Below, in pieces: positions 14,809-25,084 of a DNA stretch of 64,000 nucleotides. Origin of the DNA: JALNZU01 sp964463695 (GTDB lineage: Bacteria; Bacteroidota; Bacteroidia; Bacteroidales; F082); assembly GCA_964463695.1 (NCBI GenBank), contig CAYXCZ010000003.1, positions 97,484 to 161,483 on the forward strand, written 5' to 3'. A program made the translations under genes and the position numbers. Numbering within the stretch: position 1 is the stretch's first letter; each line of letters opens with the position of its first letter. The notes under the pieces were generated by a model, which did not search any database, had not been told where the DNA came from, and saw only the letters and a list, made by a program, of their open reading frames with translations.

Positions 14809-16602
14809 TTAATTCTTCTCAGAGTCTTTTTCAAGCCGTTTACTGAGTTTAAAATAAACACCGTCTTTACGCTGAATCAATTCGTTGTGAGTTCCACTTT
14901 CAACGATTCTTCCATTTTCCATTACCACAATCAAATCAGCATCAAGAATTGTCGAAAGCCTGTGTGCAATAATTATCGACGTTCTGTTTTTCATCAACTC
15001 ATTGAGAGCCAGCTGAACAAGTCCTTCAGAGAGGTTGTCAAGTGCGGATGTAGCCTCATCAAGAATTAAAATTTTGGGATCTCGTAAAATTGCCCGTGCT
15101 ATAGCAACGCGTTGACGTTGTCCGCCTGACAACTGAATGCCGCGTTCACCGACAGTAGTTTCAAAGCCTTCAGGAAAACTTTCGATAAATTCCAGCGCAT
15201 TTGCTCTTTTAGCAGCAAGTTTGATTTCATCCATTGATGCTCCCGGTTTGCCATAGGCAATATTCTCGGCAATACTTCCACCAAAAAGCATGACTTCCTG
15301 TGGGACTATAGCCATTTGTTGACGCAAACATTTCTGATGTATTGAGGTGGAAGGTTGTCCATCGAATAAAATCTCTCCGCTTGTGGGATCATAAAACCTA
15401 AAAAGCAAAGATGTCAACGTAGTTTTTCCAGCGCCTGAAGCACCAACCAAGGCAACCTTCTGACCTGTTTCTATTTTGAAATGAATATCTTTAAGCACCT
15501 CAACATCAGACCTACCCGGATAGGAAAACAGAACATGATTGAATTCTATTTTACCGCCAAGTTTGGTATCGCAACCTTTATTTTCAGTCTCCTGAAATTC
15601 TGCACCCTCTTTTAATAAATCCATCAAACTCTCTGTTGCTCCAACAGCCTTTTGAACTTGCGAATAAAGATCAGCCATGCCCGAAATAGATGCTCCAATA
15701 AATACTGTGTATAAAATGAACTTAAACAAATCGCCGGCAGCTATACCTTCTCCACTGTTTACCAAATAAACGCCATACCAAATCACTCCAACAATTGTTG
15801 TAAACAGACTGAACACAATTAAAGATATAAAAAGTGCACGAGCTTTAGCTCCCTTTATGGCTATATAAATAACTTCATTTGTGCTTTTTGTATAACGCTG
15901 ACCTTCAAATGATTCATTAGCATAGGCCTTAACGTTTGCAATTCCCTGTAAGGTTTCTTCGACAATAATATTTGACTGAGCTACCTGACCTTGAGTGTTT
16001 TTTGAAAGTGCCCGAATATGTTTACCAAAAAATCTGGCTCCAATTGCAACAAGGGGCACAAAAGCTAACATAAAAAGAGTGAGTTTAACTGACACAAGTG
16101 AAAGTAAAATTACCCCACCAACAATAGTAATAATCTGCCTGACAAACTGTGCTAAAGTAAAAGTAAAGGTTTCCTGCAAAACAGAAATATCAGCAGAAAT
16201 GCGGCTATTCAACTCTCCAACTCTATGCTTTGAAAAAAAACTCATTGGAAGCCTGATTATATGATTGTAAGTTGTTTGTCTTAACTCAGCCAGCATATGC
16301 TGAGTCACAAGCTCGAACCAATAAATCCTCAGATAAGCAAAAATAGCATTCACAGCAAAAATACCTAAAAGAATTAATGCTATCTGATTGATATGCTGCA
16401 AACTAGCTTCAGGATTGGCTTGATTAATCAGATCACCCAGCAACATCGGAAAGGCCAAAGTTGTTAAGCTCGATATCGATAAAGCAACCAATCCGCCAAT
16501 AAAGGCATACTTTTTTGGCAACACATATTTAAGCAATGAAAGTAATTGGTTAAAGCCCTTCCAGCTCAACTTGGTTTTTACTTTTGTTTCAGTATCCTGC
16601 AT
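14809..16602 (-). CDS. ABC transporter, fused permease and ATPase (MsbA/MDR-like)
   Basis: A 597-residue half-transporter exporter. The N-terminal ~320 residues hold six membrane segments; the ATPase domain follows with Walker A GASGAGKTT, Q-loop QQMAIVPQ, signature LSGGQRQRVAIARAIL, Walker B ILILDEATSALD and H-loop IIAHRLS. A homodimer would export lipids or hydrophobic compounds; the substrate is not readable. It is the gene upstream of the fur-like operon on the same strand, separated by 76 bases that contain that operon's own predicted promoter. Confidence 0.92.
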   Translation of the reverse strand: MQDTETKVKTKLSWKGFNQLLSLLKYVLPKKYAFIGGLVALSISSLTTLAFPMLLGDLINQANPEASLQHINQIALILLGIFAVNAIFAYLRIYWFELVTQHMLAELRQTTYNHIIRLPMSFFSKHRVGELNSRISADISVLQETFTFTLAQFVRQIITIVGGVILLSLVSVKLTLFMLAFVPLVAIGARFFGKHIRALSKNTQGQVAQSNIIVEETLQGIANVKAYANESFEGQRYTKSTNEVIYIAIKGAKARALFISLIVFSLFTTIVGVIWYGVYLVNSGEGIAAGDLFKFILYTVFIGASISGMADLYSQVQKAVGATESLMDLLKEGAEFQETENKGCDTKLGGKIEFNHVLFSYPGRSDVEVLKDIHFKIETGQKVALVGASGAGKTTLTSLLFRFYDPTSGEILFDGQPSTSIHQKCLRQQMAIVPQEVMLFGGSIAENIAYGKPGASMDEIKLAAKRANALEFIESFPEGFETTVGERGIQLSGGQRQRVAIARAILRDPKILILDEATSALDNLSEGLVQLALNELMKNRTSIIIAHRLSTILDADLIVVMENGRIVESGTHNELIQRKDGVYFKLSKRLEKDSEKN

Positions 16603-16685
16603 AATTCAATTGCTTTCTCAAAAAAACATCTGAGAAGTGATGTTGTTCATTCCAACTGACTAGGTCAGATTATAGTAATAAAACA

Positions 16686-17693
16686 CTATTGCTGCTTTTG
16701 GGTGTATGGATAATAAATATTAGTTATCCATTTTGTTGAATCTTTTTCGGTTGCTGGGCCAACGACATACTCTTCCCAAACTCCCACATTTTTCATAGAT
16801 AATTGATAATCTGCCATATACGCATCAAGGTCAAGATGAGCTTTGTACAAACCACTATAGGGACCAGTGAGTGTTGTCTTCAATGTTGTGCCGCCTGGAC
16901 GCTTGAAAAACGTAACCCGTCCACTTTCCCTGGCTTCCTCTGCTACAGGGAATCCTACCCTCATTCGGATTGGGGCATCTTCGGTCCAGTTATAATAGAG
17001 ACCAAAAGCTGGCCCTGCTGCTGCAATACGGCTACGAGACATTGTCAGAGCTAATTCGCTGAAATTCTGCTCTGTAACAGATCCAATCATATTCATCATG
17101 GCAGAATCATAAATCGTCAAAGATGGCATGCTCTCAAGTTCAATGCGCTCGATTGAAAGTGATGGAACTTCATTCTCTGCAATTTCCTTCAATTTTGCCA
17201 GACCTTTTTCTTGCATCGGCTTCATCATGCTTTCGATGAAATAGCCGAAATACTTGTAGAATGGATATTTTAACCCCGACAGTTTTAAAGCCCAGGTTAC
17301 TTCTACTCCATCTGCTTTTTCCACAAAGGTCCATTCATCAAATGCTTTTCCATTTCCATTCATATCTAACAAGCTCTGAATGAATGTATAAGGTTCACTT
17401 TTCAGGATAAGCATGCTGCCATCCCCCATACTTTCACTTTTCCAGACATGCTTATTACCAACACCTTGCAACGGTCCTTCATATACAGAAACCATATTTG
17501 TGTCGCCTAATTCAAACGGGCTCCATTTTTGCCAGTTTTGAAAACTATTCACCTGACGAAAAATCGTTTGTGCATTCGCTTTAATAACAATACTTTGACT
17601 AGTTTCTGCGGTATCCTTCATCAAGGCCGGCAAAATAAGGAGTACTACCAAAAACACCGCAAATACTATCCCAACAAATTTTAATAATCGCAT
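16686..17693 (-). CDS. Membrane-anchored SRPBCC plus GyrI-like effector-binding protein
   Basis: 335 residues: an N-terminal membrane anchor or uncleaved signal (5-25), a SRPBCC/START-like ligand-binding domain (about 30-185; WQKWSPFE motif) and a GyrI-like/AraC effector-binding domain (about 190-330). Both halves bind small hydrophobic ligands in known families, but this combination has no assigned function. A minus-strand -7 box (TACTTTTG, complement of 17745-17752) lies about 50 bases upstream. It is probably monocistronic. Confidence 0.8.
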   Translation of the reverse strand: MRLLKFVGIVFAVFLVVLLILPALMKDTAETSQSIVIKANAQTIFRQVNSFQNWQKWSPFELGDTNMVSVYEGPLQGVGNKHVWKSESMGDGSMLILKSEPYTFIQSLLDMNGNGKAFDEWTFVEKADGVEVTWALKLSGLKYPFYKYFGYFIESMMKPMQEKGLAKLKEIAENEVPSLSIERIELESMPSLTIYDSAMMNMIGSVTEQNFSELALTMSRSRIAAAGPAFGLYYNWTEDAPIRMRVGFPVAEEARESGRVTFFKRPGGTTLKTTLTGPYSGLYKAHLDLDAYMADYQLSMKNVGVWEEYVVGPATEKDSTKWITNIYYPYTQKQQ

Positions 17694-17774
17694 AATCCTT
17701 TTATTTAAGTTACTAACAGCTTAATTTTTACGATCAACACATGTCAAAAGTAAACATATGAAAACATAATTTCA

Positions 17775-18944
17775 CTATTTTTTTGCAAATACATTAGCCA
17801 TTTGTTCCAGTCCTTTCATCAAAATCTCTTTCGGACAAGCAACATTAAGTCGCATCATTTGTGAGCCTCCGGGACCAAAATCTTTTCCAGGACTCAGCCC
17901 AAGCCCTGCTTCATGAATCATTTTATTCCTAAGTTCCTCATCCGATAGTCCTGTGAAACTAAAATCGAGCCAAATCATATATGTTGCTTCAGGAACAAAA
18001 ATCTTAACTTCAGGTAAATTTATATTCAGGAAGCTAACAGTTTCATTTACATTTGATTGAATATAAACTAACAATTGTTCAAGCCATGGTTCCCCATGAT
18101 TGAATGCTGCCTTTGTCGCCTCAATTCCAAAAATATTACCCATTTCAATGTGCATACTTTGAAGAACTGTTTTTATTTTTTTTCTTAGCTCAGGATTTTC
18201 TATTATTACCGAAGAACTCGATAACCCAGCTAAATTGAATGTTTTACTGGGGGCATGGAGCGTAACAGTAATTTCTGATATTTCCTTTGATAGCGCAGCA
18301 AAGACATGATGTTTATTTGGCGGAAGCACCAAATCACTGTGGATTTCATCTGAAAGAACCAATACGTTATTTTTAAGGCAAATAGATGCCAGCTTGTTTA
18401 ATTCTTCTGCATTCCAGCAACGTCCGACAGGGTTGTGAGGATTAGACAAAACAAACAGTTTTGCTGTCTGAGCTTGCTTCTCAAAAAGATCAAAATCAAT
18501 CCCATAATCAGCATCTCTCTTAATTAATTGGTTGTAAACAAGGGTTCTGTTATGGTCCTTTACTGCTGAAAAGAAAGGAAAATAAACCGGAGGCTGAACA
18601 ATAATTTCGTCACCCGGATCAGAAAAAGCCAGGATAGCCATGTTAAGTGCAGGAACTACTCCCGGAGAAAAAAGTATCCAATCTTTCTCTATTTCCCATT
18701 GATACCTGCGTTTCATCCACCCAATAATACTCTGATAATAAGCATCATCACGAAATGTGTACCCATAAACGGGATGTTTTGCTCGTTCTATCACAGCTTC
18801 ACGAATGAAGTCAGGAGTTTCGAAATCCATATCAGCCACCCAAAAAGGGATAACATCCTTTGTCCCAAAAATGATTTCTTTCAAGTCATGTTTGATGCTG
18901 GCAGTATTCGATCTTTCAATATGTTTATCAAAGTTGTATTGCAC
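17775..18944 (-). CDS. PLP-dependent aminotransferase of the MalY/PatB (cystathionine beta-lyase) type
   Basis: 389 residues of fold-type I. Visible are the family N-terminus IPFWVADMDF, NPHNPVGR (168-175), D199 and the Schiff-base lysine K234 in APSKTFNLAG. MalY/PatB enzymes cleave C-S bonds in cystathionine and related substrates; some act as aminotransferases. Length is normal. The next gene upstream is divergent. The exact substrate is uncertain. Confidence 0.9.
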   Translation of the reverse strand: MQYNFDKHIERSNTASIKHDLKEIIFGTKDVIPFWVADMDFETPDFIREAVIERAKHPVYGYTFRDDAYYQSIIGWMKRRYQWEIEKDWILFSPGVVPALNMAILAFSDPGDEIIVQPPVYFPFFSAVKDHNRTLVYNQLIKRDADYGIDFDLFEKQAQTAKLFVLSNPHNPVGRCWNAEELNKLASICLKNNVLVLSDEIHSDLVLPPNKHHVFAALSKEISEITVTLHAPSKTFNLAGLSSSSVIIENPELRKKIKTVLQSMHIEMGNIFGIEATKAAFNHGEPWLEQLLVYIQSNVNETVSFLNINLPEVKIFVPEATYMIWLDFSFTGLSDEELRNKMIHEAGLGLSPGKDFGPGGSQMMRLNVACPKEILMKGLEQMANVFAKK

Positions 18945-19069
18945 GTTTTCAATTTTGTTGCAAAATAAACAAACTTTAGCCCACCAATAGCTTTTTAAAC
19001 CCGGATTAATGAATAATTACACTTTAGCGAATTATTAACAAAGCCCATTTCAGACTAATTTTTATATGC

Positions 19070-19077
19070 TATCTTTG
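19070..19077 (+). promoter_or_regulatory. Predicted -7 box of the MazG-like gene
   Basis: TATCTTTG matches TAnnTTTG, 17 bases before the ATG. No TTG at the expected -33 distance. Confidence 0.4.
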
Positions 19078-19094
19078 TTTATTAAAACCACAAT

Positions 19095-19427
19095 ATGCAT
19101 ATTCACGAGGCACAGAATCAGGTAGATCAGTGGATTCAAAAAGTTGGTGTCCGCTATTTCAGCGAACTCACAAATACAGCAGTATTAATGGAAGAAGTGG
19201 GTGAGTTGGCACGCATTATGGCTCGTAAATTTGGTGATCAGTCATCGAAACCTACTGATAAAGAAGAAGATATGGCTGATGAAATGGCTGATGTTTTGTT
19301 TGTCCTTATTTGTTTGGCAAATCAAACCGGTGTAGATCTAACTCAAGCTCTCGAAAAAAATATGTTGAAAAAATATCAAAGAGATGCTTTAAGACATGTA
19401 AATAATCCAAAACTAAAAGAGCCTTAA
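19095..19427 (+). CDS. MazG-like nucleotide pyrophosphohydrolase
   Basis: 110 residues, a single MazG module with the metal-binding pattern EEVGE near 32-36 and DEMADVLF near 62-69. It hydrolyses (d)NTPs to monophosphates, a house-cleaning activity. Size matches short single-domain MazG-like proteins rather than the two-domain MazG. It is followed at 75 bases by the DUF5687 gene, but the link may be only positional. Confidence 0.88.
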   Translation: MHIHEAQNQVDQWIQKVGVRYFSELTNTAVLMEEVGELARIMARKFGDQSSKPTDKEEDMADEMADVLFVLICLANQTGVDLTQALEKNMLKKYQRDALRHVNNPKLKEP

Positions 19428-19502
19428 GACGTGAAATTAATCCTTTAATTCGCCTGCCCTTTGTTTTTAACTTCCTTCAAAAACCCTTGCAAAATAAATA
19501 AT

Positions 19503-20990
19503 ATGCTAGCTACTCAATTTCTAAGTCACCAATGGAAACAGGCCAAGCGCTCCTCAATTTGGCAGCGTAATCTTGCTGTTAACCTGATCATGGGTTTCTT
19601 TATATTTATACTTCTTGCCGAAGTAGTCATATTAGCCTTCTATTTATCGAATAAATGGCACGAAATTATAACAACGGGAGAGCCTGTTTCGGTCTATCAT
19701 CAGGCAGTTGCCTGGTATTTTGCCGGCATGTTTACGATGCGGTTTTTCATGCAAAAACTCCCGGCTTTAGAAATAAGACCTTATCAACAACTTCCAATCA
19801 AAAAACGACATCTAATTCATTTTGTGCTTGTTAAAGGAGTTTTCAACTTTTTCAGCCTGATAAGTCTGGTGTTTTTTATTCCTTTTGCAATCTTCCAGAT
19901 TAGTTATTATCATGGCACAAGTACTGCATGGATCTGGCTTTTTGGATTGTTATTCCTCGATCAGGCAATTAATTTTCTTGTTATTTATGTCAAGAAACAA
20001 ATGGTAACCAATTTAAAAATAGTTGCAATTTTCTTTGCAGTTTTGGGCACGCTTGCACTTGTTGAATATCTCGGGTGGTATAGTTTCTCTGCGACAATAG
20101 CTGGTTTTCTTGATTACATTCTGATACATACTTGGTTGTTTGCTGTTCTTCCAATCATAGCAATTTTACTGTATGCATTAAATTACGCCTACCTAAAAAA
20201 TGGCATGTATCTCGAATCGTTTCAGCCTAAAACATCACGTGAAGATAAATACCTTAGCGGTCAGTTTAGTCTTCTCGACAGAATTGGCTTGATTGGTGAG
20301 CTGATCGCAATTGAGCTTAAGTTGCAACTACGCAACAAAAGAACTCGTTCAATGCTGATGCTTGCCCCACTTTTTCTTGGATATGGTTTGTTTTTCTATC
20401 CTCAGGAAGAATATGGAAGTGAAAGTGGTTTTATGATTTTTATTGGAATTTTTGTTACCAGTATTTTATCAATCAACTATTTACAATATTCGTTTTCATC
20501 TGAAGGAGGCCATTTTGATTTTCTTCTCACCTTAGGATTAAGAATGAAAGATTATGTATCGGCCAAATTGCAACTTAGCACTGTTCTTATTATCGCTTCC
20601 TATGTTATCACTATACCTTACATCTATTTTGGTAAAACAGTCTTTTTTACTAATACCGCATGCTTTTTATTTAGTATGGGAATAATAAATCCAATGATTC
20701 TCTTTTTTGCGACTTATAACAAGAAAGCTATGGTTCTCACAAAAGGCTCCGCTTTCAACTATCAGGGCATCAGCGCTATGCATTTCTATATAATGATACC
20801 GGTTTTTATTCTTCCAATCTTCATTTATTTGCCTTTCAAATGGTTTGGCAACCCAACAATGGGCTTGATTGTTTTAGGAGCTTTGGGATTGTTTGGACTC
20901 CTTTTGAGACCTTGGTTCATAAAAAACATCGTTGACAACCTTTACGAAAGAAAATATATAATGGCTGAAGGTTTTCGTGATAAATCATAA
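19503..20990 (+). CDS. DUF5687-type ABC transporter membrane subunit
   Basis: A 495-residue polytopic protein (ATG at 19503; a longer frame from 19461 adds 14 non-conserved residues). Around ten to twelve hydrophobic segments are visible and the N-terminal FLSHQWKQAKRSSIWQRN is typical of DUF5687. The ATPase gene follows 43 bases later, so the two form an ABC-2-like transporter. The substrate is unknown. Confidence 0.82.
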   Translation: MLATQFLSHQWKQAKRSSIWQRNLAVNLIMGFFIFILLAEVVILAFYLSNKWHEIITTGEPVSVYHQAVAWYFAGMFTMRFFMQKLPALEIRPYQQLPIKKRHLIHFVLVKGVFNFFSLISLVFFIPFAIFQISYYHGTSTAWIWLFGLLFLDQAINFLVIYVKKQMVTNLKIVAIFFAVLGTLALVEYLGWYSFSATIAGFLDYILIHTWLFAVLPIIAILLYALNYAYLKNGMYLESFQPKTSREDKYLSGQFSLLDRIGLIGELIAIELKLQLRNKRTRSMLMLAPLFLGYGLFFYPQEEYGSESGFMIFIGIFVTSILSINYLQYSFSSEGGHFDFLLTLGLRMKDYVSAKLQLSTVLIIASYVITIPYIYFGKTVFFTNTACFLFSMGIINPMILFFATYNKKAMVLTKGSAFNYQGISAMHFYIMIPVFILPIFIYLPFKWFGNPTMGLIVLGALGLFGLLLRPWFIKNIVDNLYERKYIMAEGFRDKS

Positions 20991-21033
20991 AGTGTTGTTA
21001 TTCTATTCGTTAAAAAAAATAAATTCTTATTAC

Positions 21034-21729
21034 ATGATACAAATTAATAATCTACAAAAAAGTTATAACGGGAATCTCGCAGTCGATATTGAACAATTAA
21101 CTATTCCGGCAGGTGAAAGCTTCGGCCTTGTAGGCAATAACGGCGCAGGTAAAACCACGCTTTTCCGCTTGTTACTCGACTTATTGAAAGCAGATTCCGG
21201 AGAGGCTTTCATAAAAGATCAGGCTGTGGCAAGAAATGAAAACTGGAAAAAAATTACCGGTTCCTACCTGGATCAAGGTTTCTTGATTGACTTTCTAAGT
21301 CCGGAAGAGTATTTCAACTTTACAGGAAAAATAAAAGGGTTGACTAAGGAGGAAATTCAACTCTATCTTGCTGATATGGAAGACTTTTTCAATGGCGAAG
21401 TTCTTGGAAAAAAGAAGCTTATACGTAACTTTTCGATGGGAAATCAGCAAAAAATTGGTATCGCAGCTGCAATGATGGGTCATCCTGAAATAATAATCCT
21501 TGACGAACCTTTTAACAGCCTCGATCCTTCAACCCAAATCAGACTGAAACAACTTATTAAAAAGCAAAAAGCTACCACAAAAAGTACATTTTTAATATCA
21601 AGCCACGATTTGAATCATATAGCTGAAGTTTGTGACAGAGTTGTCATTTTGGAAAATGGCAAAATTGTTCACGACTTACATACTGATAATGATACTCTTG
21701 CATCATTGGAATCCTATTTTGCCGTATAG
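21034..21729 (+). CDS. ABC transporter ATPase, partner of the DUF5687 permease
   Basis: 231 residues with Walker A GNNGAGKTTLF, a NFSMGNQQK signature (variant of LSGGQ), Walker B IIILDEPFNSLD and H-loop SSHDLNH. The ATG at 21034 is preferred over an upstream in-frame start at 20977 that would overlap the permease by 14 bases. The non-canonical signature NFSMGNQQ is common in ABC-2 exporters. Confidence 0.9.
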   Translation: MIQINNLQKSYNGNLAVDIEQLTIPAGESFGLVGNNGAGKTTLFRLLLDLLKADSGEAFIKDQAVARNENWKKITGSYLDQGFLIDFLSPEEYFNFTGKIKGLTKEEIQLYLADMEDFFNGEVLGKKKLIRNFSMGNQQKIGIAAAMMGHPEIIILDEPFNSLDPSTQIRLKQLIKKQKATTKSTFLISSHDLNHIAEVCDRVVILENGKIVHDLHTDNDTLASLESYFAV

Positions 21730-21760
21730 AGTTAAAAGGCTCTCATATCATAAAACGTAG

Positions 21761-24115
21761 ATGAACAGCAGATCACTTAATTGGCTTATCAAAGACTTTG
21801 ATCTGGGTTTACTGCTACTACTTTTGATTTTGCTGTCTAATACGAAAAATCTGCAAAGTCAGACTAGTAAATCAGTTGTCATTACAAATGCAAAAGAACA
21901 ACTTTTTCAACCTTATAATTTTATAGGATTACTCACTGCTGATGGTTCACAATTTTCTTCCACAGATTTTGAAGGCAAAATTAGTTTAGACACAAAACAA
22001 TCATCTTCAACGATTTACTGTATTAATGATACATACAACTTCTCAGCCTTTTCACCCGACACGGTACAACCAAATTCCATTCTAACTCTGAATTTCCTGC
22101 CTGTTTCAAATTTGGCTGAAACAGATATCAAGCAAAAGCTTGACCGTGTATTAACCCACCTTAGCAAACAATCAGCCCGACAGCACGAAGATTATAGCTT
22201 TATATCTACAAATGAATATGAACTATTTACATTCAAAAGCCTGGAAAGCATCCAAAATAACCTGCAAAAAACTAAAGACAGCCTTAGTTTGAAGAGACTT
22301 ATAAAAGGTGAAGAAACTCAAAAACATCAATTCATTCATCCGGATTTCAATTCAAAAGAAATAATTCAATCACAAACAGAAGGTGGTAAAGACCCCATTT
22401 TCAACTACTTAATATCAGCACTTGATACCAAAATCGAATTTGATTCCATTTGGGAATTAAGCAGTAATAATTATCCCAGTCCTGTTTTCAGATCCAATTC
22501 TGATATGTATGAATACCGGCTCATCTCAGAACATCTTTCTTCAAATAATGATTCAATTTATACTTTCGCCTTTTTCCCTCGCAAAAATGAAGCTCAAAAC
22601 TCAATTTCCGGGATTTTTCAGTATCAGACACAATCCCCAAATTTATTTCAAATACTAGTTTTTCAATCAGATAGTAACCGATCGCTTGTTTCATCAACGG
22701 AATGTTCATATTCTCTAACTCAATCCGGTTATTATCTGCCTTCAAAAATTCATACACAACTTCATGTTCAATCAGCTAACAAGATAACAAACTTTTATGC
22801 CTCCTCAAATATTCAAATAGCTGATATAAAAGTAAATACAGGTTTAAAAAATGTTTCAAATGAAAATGAATTAAATTCATCAGCATTTGAAATCACAAAA
22901 AGTTATGAACATCGTGAGAACCAAAAATTTCTAAATGTTTTGAATGAAGGATTTTTTCCAATTGGATTGATTGATATTGATGTGAGTAAGTTCATTGGGT
23001 ATAATGACTTTGAGGGTTTCAAATTTGGCCTTGGTGCTCAAACAAATCACAAATTTAGTAAGCGACTTGGTTTAGCTGGATCTGTTGGGGTTGGACTTTG
23101 GACAAAACGTTTGTATTACAACTATGGCTTTGTGTTTAGTCTTGACAAAAAAATGAAAATGAACTGGACCGTTCAGCGTTACGCGGATTATATACCTTCA
23201 GGAGGTAGTGGTTTCGAGCTTTCGGGTATGACCCTTTTTAAAACAGAAAATTTTAAAAACTTCTATGTCAATAGGATGGATTTCATTAAAGCATTCGAAA
23301 CATCTTTAAATGTGCTAAGCAGTCCATCATTAAAAACACAAGTAAAATATTCCTATCAGATTTCTGAACCAGGATATAATTACAGTTTCATTGCTGATCA
23401 AACACAACCAACAACATATCAGCAATTTATATTCAATGAAGTCTCAATCAAATCTTCCTGGTCTTTGCCGGTCCGGACAAAACAAAATCAAACAATTTTC
23501 AGGACCCGTGATCAGCATGATTTAGTAGAGTTAATGGTCACTTTTGGAAATAGTCCATCGTTTGCCCAAAAATTTAATTACGCAAAACTCGAAGGACGAT
23601 TTAAAAAATATTTTCTCATTGGTTCAGGGGGAATACTTCTAACTGAAATCTCTGCAGCAATTGTTTCTCAAAAAGTGCCTTATCAAAAACTTTTTAACCT
23701 TCCGGGAACCTGGAATCGATTCGGTATTTATGCCCCTAATTCTTTTGCCACAATGAAACCAAATGAGTTTACAGCTGACCGGTACTTTTCTGCCGCTGTT
23801 GTGTATAATATCCGGCAACCTTTGAGGCTTAATTCATTCATTCAGCCTCGCTTATCTCTAATGAATCAGGCTATTTATGGCTCAATGGAAAATGATCAGG
23901 CTCATCAGTTTATAACCATAAAAGCTCCTGAAAAGGGCTTTTTTGAGGGAGGAATACTCATACATGACCTACTTAAACTTGAAAACTTAAGTGTCGGAAC
24001 AGGATTTTTCTATCGATATGGAAATTATCATTTGGAAAACGGACAAGAAAATTTCAGATTCAAATTAGTACTTGGACTTGGCGAGAAACATAACGAAAAC
24101 CCTTCAATGCATTAA
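21761..24115 (+). CDS. DUF5686-like outer-membrane barrel protein
   Basis: 784 residues. An N-terminal hydrophobic segment (about 15-33) is followed by a soluble region and a C-terminal half of amphipathic strands ending in a barrel-like terminus. The central YEYRL...FFPRKNEAQNSISG region recalls DUF5686 proteins, which usually start with a CarboxypepD_reg-like domain; that domain is weak or degenerate here (about 38-110). It lies 31 bases after the ABC ATPase, so an operon is likely. Function unknown; an envelope or export accessory role for the ABC pair is a guess from position. Confidence 0.65.
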   Translation: MNSRSLNWLIKDFDLGLLLLLLILLSNTKNLQSQTSKSVVITNAKEQLFQPYNFIGLLTADGSQFSSTDFEGKISLDTKQSSSTIYCINDTYNFSAFSPDTVQPNSILTLNFLPVSNLAETDIKQKLDRVLTHLSKQSARQHEDYSFISTNEYELFTFKSLESIQNNLQKTKDSLSLKRLIKGEETQKHQFIHPDFNSKEIIQSQTEGGKDPIFNYLISALDTKIEFDSIWELSSNNYPSPVFRSNSDMYEYRLISEHLSSNNDSIYTFAFFPRKNEAQNSISGIFQYQTQSPNLFQILVFQSDSNRSLVSSTECSYSLTQSGYYLPSKIHTQLHVQSANKITNFYASSNIQIADIKVNTGLKNVSNENELNSSAFEITKSYEHRENQKFLNVLNEGFFPIGLIDIDVSKFIGYNDFEGFKFGLGAQTNHKFSKRLGLAGSVGVGLWTKRLYYNYGFVFSLDKKMKMNWTVQRYADYIPSGGSGFELSGMTLFKTENFKNFYVNRMDFIKAFETSLNVLSSPSLKTQVKYSYQISEPGYNYSFIADQTQPTTYQQFIFNEVSIKSSWSLPVRTKQNQTIFRTRDQHDLVELMVTFGNSPSFAQKFNYAKLEGRFKKYFLIGSGGILLTEISAAIVSQKVPYQKLFNLPGTWNRFGIYAPNSFATMKPNEFTADRYFSAAVVYNIRQPLRLNSFIQPRLSLMNQAIYGSMENDQAHQFITIKAPEKGFFEGGILIHDLLKLENLSVGTGFFYRYGNYHLENGQENFRFKLVLGLGEKHNENPSMH

Positions 24116-24215
24116 TTAACTATTTGTTACCCAAAAATCATACGCGAATTGGTTGTCCTTCTTTTAGGAAGACAAAAACAATTTATCTTTAACAAAAATT
24201 TCAACAGTAATTCAC

Positions 24216-24416
24216 ATGGGTAAAAATAAATTCAATTTTGGTACAGGTCTGGTTTTAGGCGCACTTGCTGGTGCTGCAGCTGTATATCTTTTAAACAAAG
24301 ACCGACGGGAAACAATCAAAAAGAAAGCGATTGAGTTTACCGACAAAGCATCTGATGAACTTGCAAATGTCTTGGAAAATCTAAAAAATAATCTTGAAGA
24401 CGAATCCAAATCTTAA
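24216..24416 (+). CDS. YtxH-domain small membrane protein
   Basis: 66 residues: one glycine/alanine-rich membrane segment (about 9-26, FGTGLVLGALAGAAAVYLL) followed by a charged helix that could form a coiled coil. This is the YtxH pattern. Such proteins are stress-associated and of unclear mechanism. It is followed at 44 bases by a holin-superfamily protein; the pair is common in Bacteroidota envelope-stress operons. Confidence 0.8.
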   Translation: MGKNKFNFGTGLVLGALAGAAAVYLLNKDRRETIKKKAIEFTDKASDELANVLENLKNNLEDESKS

Positions 24417-24460
24417 AACTTTCTCATCTTCTTCATTTCCCACTTATAACTTCAACAAAA

Positions 24461-25084
24461 ATGGCAACAAATATTGGCTCAGAAATTGGAAATCTCACCA
24501 CAGATTTGAAGGTTTATTTTAACCTGCGACTAAATCTTATTGGGTTGATGCTAAGTAAGCGTATTGCAACGCTTTCTTCGTTTTTAGTGACGGCGGTACT
24601 TATAACCGGATTGGCTTCGATGGTCATCTTAATGCTGTCTTTTGCTTTTGTTTTTTGGTTTGGCCATCATGTGGGGACTTACTATCAGGGTTTTCTTCTT
24701 ATGGCTCTGATCTACTTGTTGTTAGGCCTTATCGTGTACCTGGGCAGAAAGAAATTCTTTGTCGACCCTGTCCTCCATAAAATTAATGAGAAAATTGCTG
24801 CCGGCGATTTTACAGGATTAGGTGGCTCAATGCCAGCTGGTTTCCAAACTATTGATGACCAGATAAAATACCTGGTGGAAGAAGTCAACCGATGCGAGCT
24901 GGAAATGCAAAACGATTTCGACAGTCTTACTGATCAACTTCAACCTGTGAATATCATCAAAAATATTTTCGGGAGCATGCTAACAAGTCCAACACTGATA
25001 ATTACGGTCTTGGATCTTGCTATTCGAGCCTTGAGAAGAAATAAAAAAGATGGTGCTAAAGAAGAAGGTGTATCAGACAGTTAG
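24461..25084 (+). CDS. Putative Actinobacterial-holin-X/YqjE-like membrane protein
   Basis: 207 residues with two adjacent membrane helices (about 38-66 and 72-95) and a C-terminal soluble tail with a further hydrophobic stretch near 165-185. This matches the phage_holin_3_6 / DUF1469 (YqjE) superfamily, which despite the name is usually a chromosomal envelope protein. It is co-directional with the YtxH gene. Its stop overlaps the convergent frr stop by 12 bases. There are no phage genes around it. Confidence 0.7.
   Translation: MATNIGSEIGNLTTDLKVYFNLRLNLIGLMLSKRIATLSSFLVTAVLITGLASMVILMLSFAFVFWFGHHVGTYYQGFLLMALIYLLLGLIVYLGRKKFFVDPVLHKINEKIAAGDFTGLGGSMPAGFQTIDDQIKYLVEEVNRCELEMQNDFDSLTDQLQPVNIIKNIFGSMLTSPTLIITVLDLAIRALRRNKKDGAKEEGVSDS

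Noticed and set aside
24461..25084. Holin-superfamily call suggesting a prophage
   Set aside because: No lysin, structural, integrase or terminase genes nearby; this superfamily is common in chromosomal envelope genes and is paired here with YtxH.
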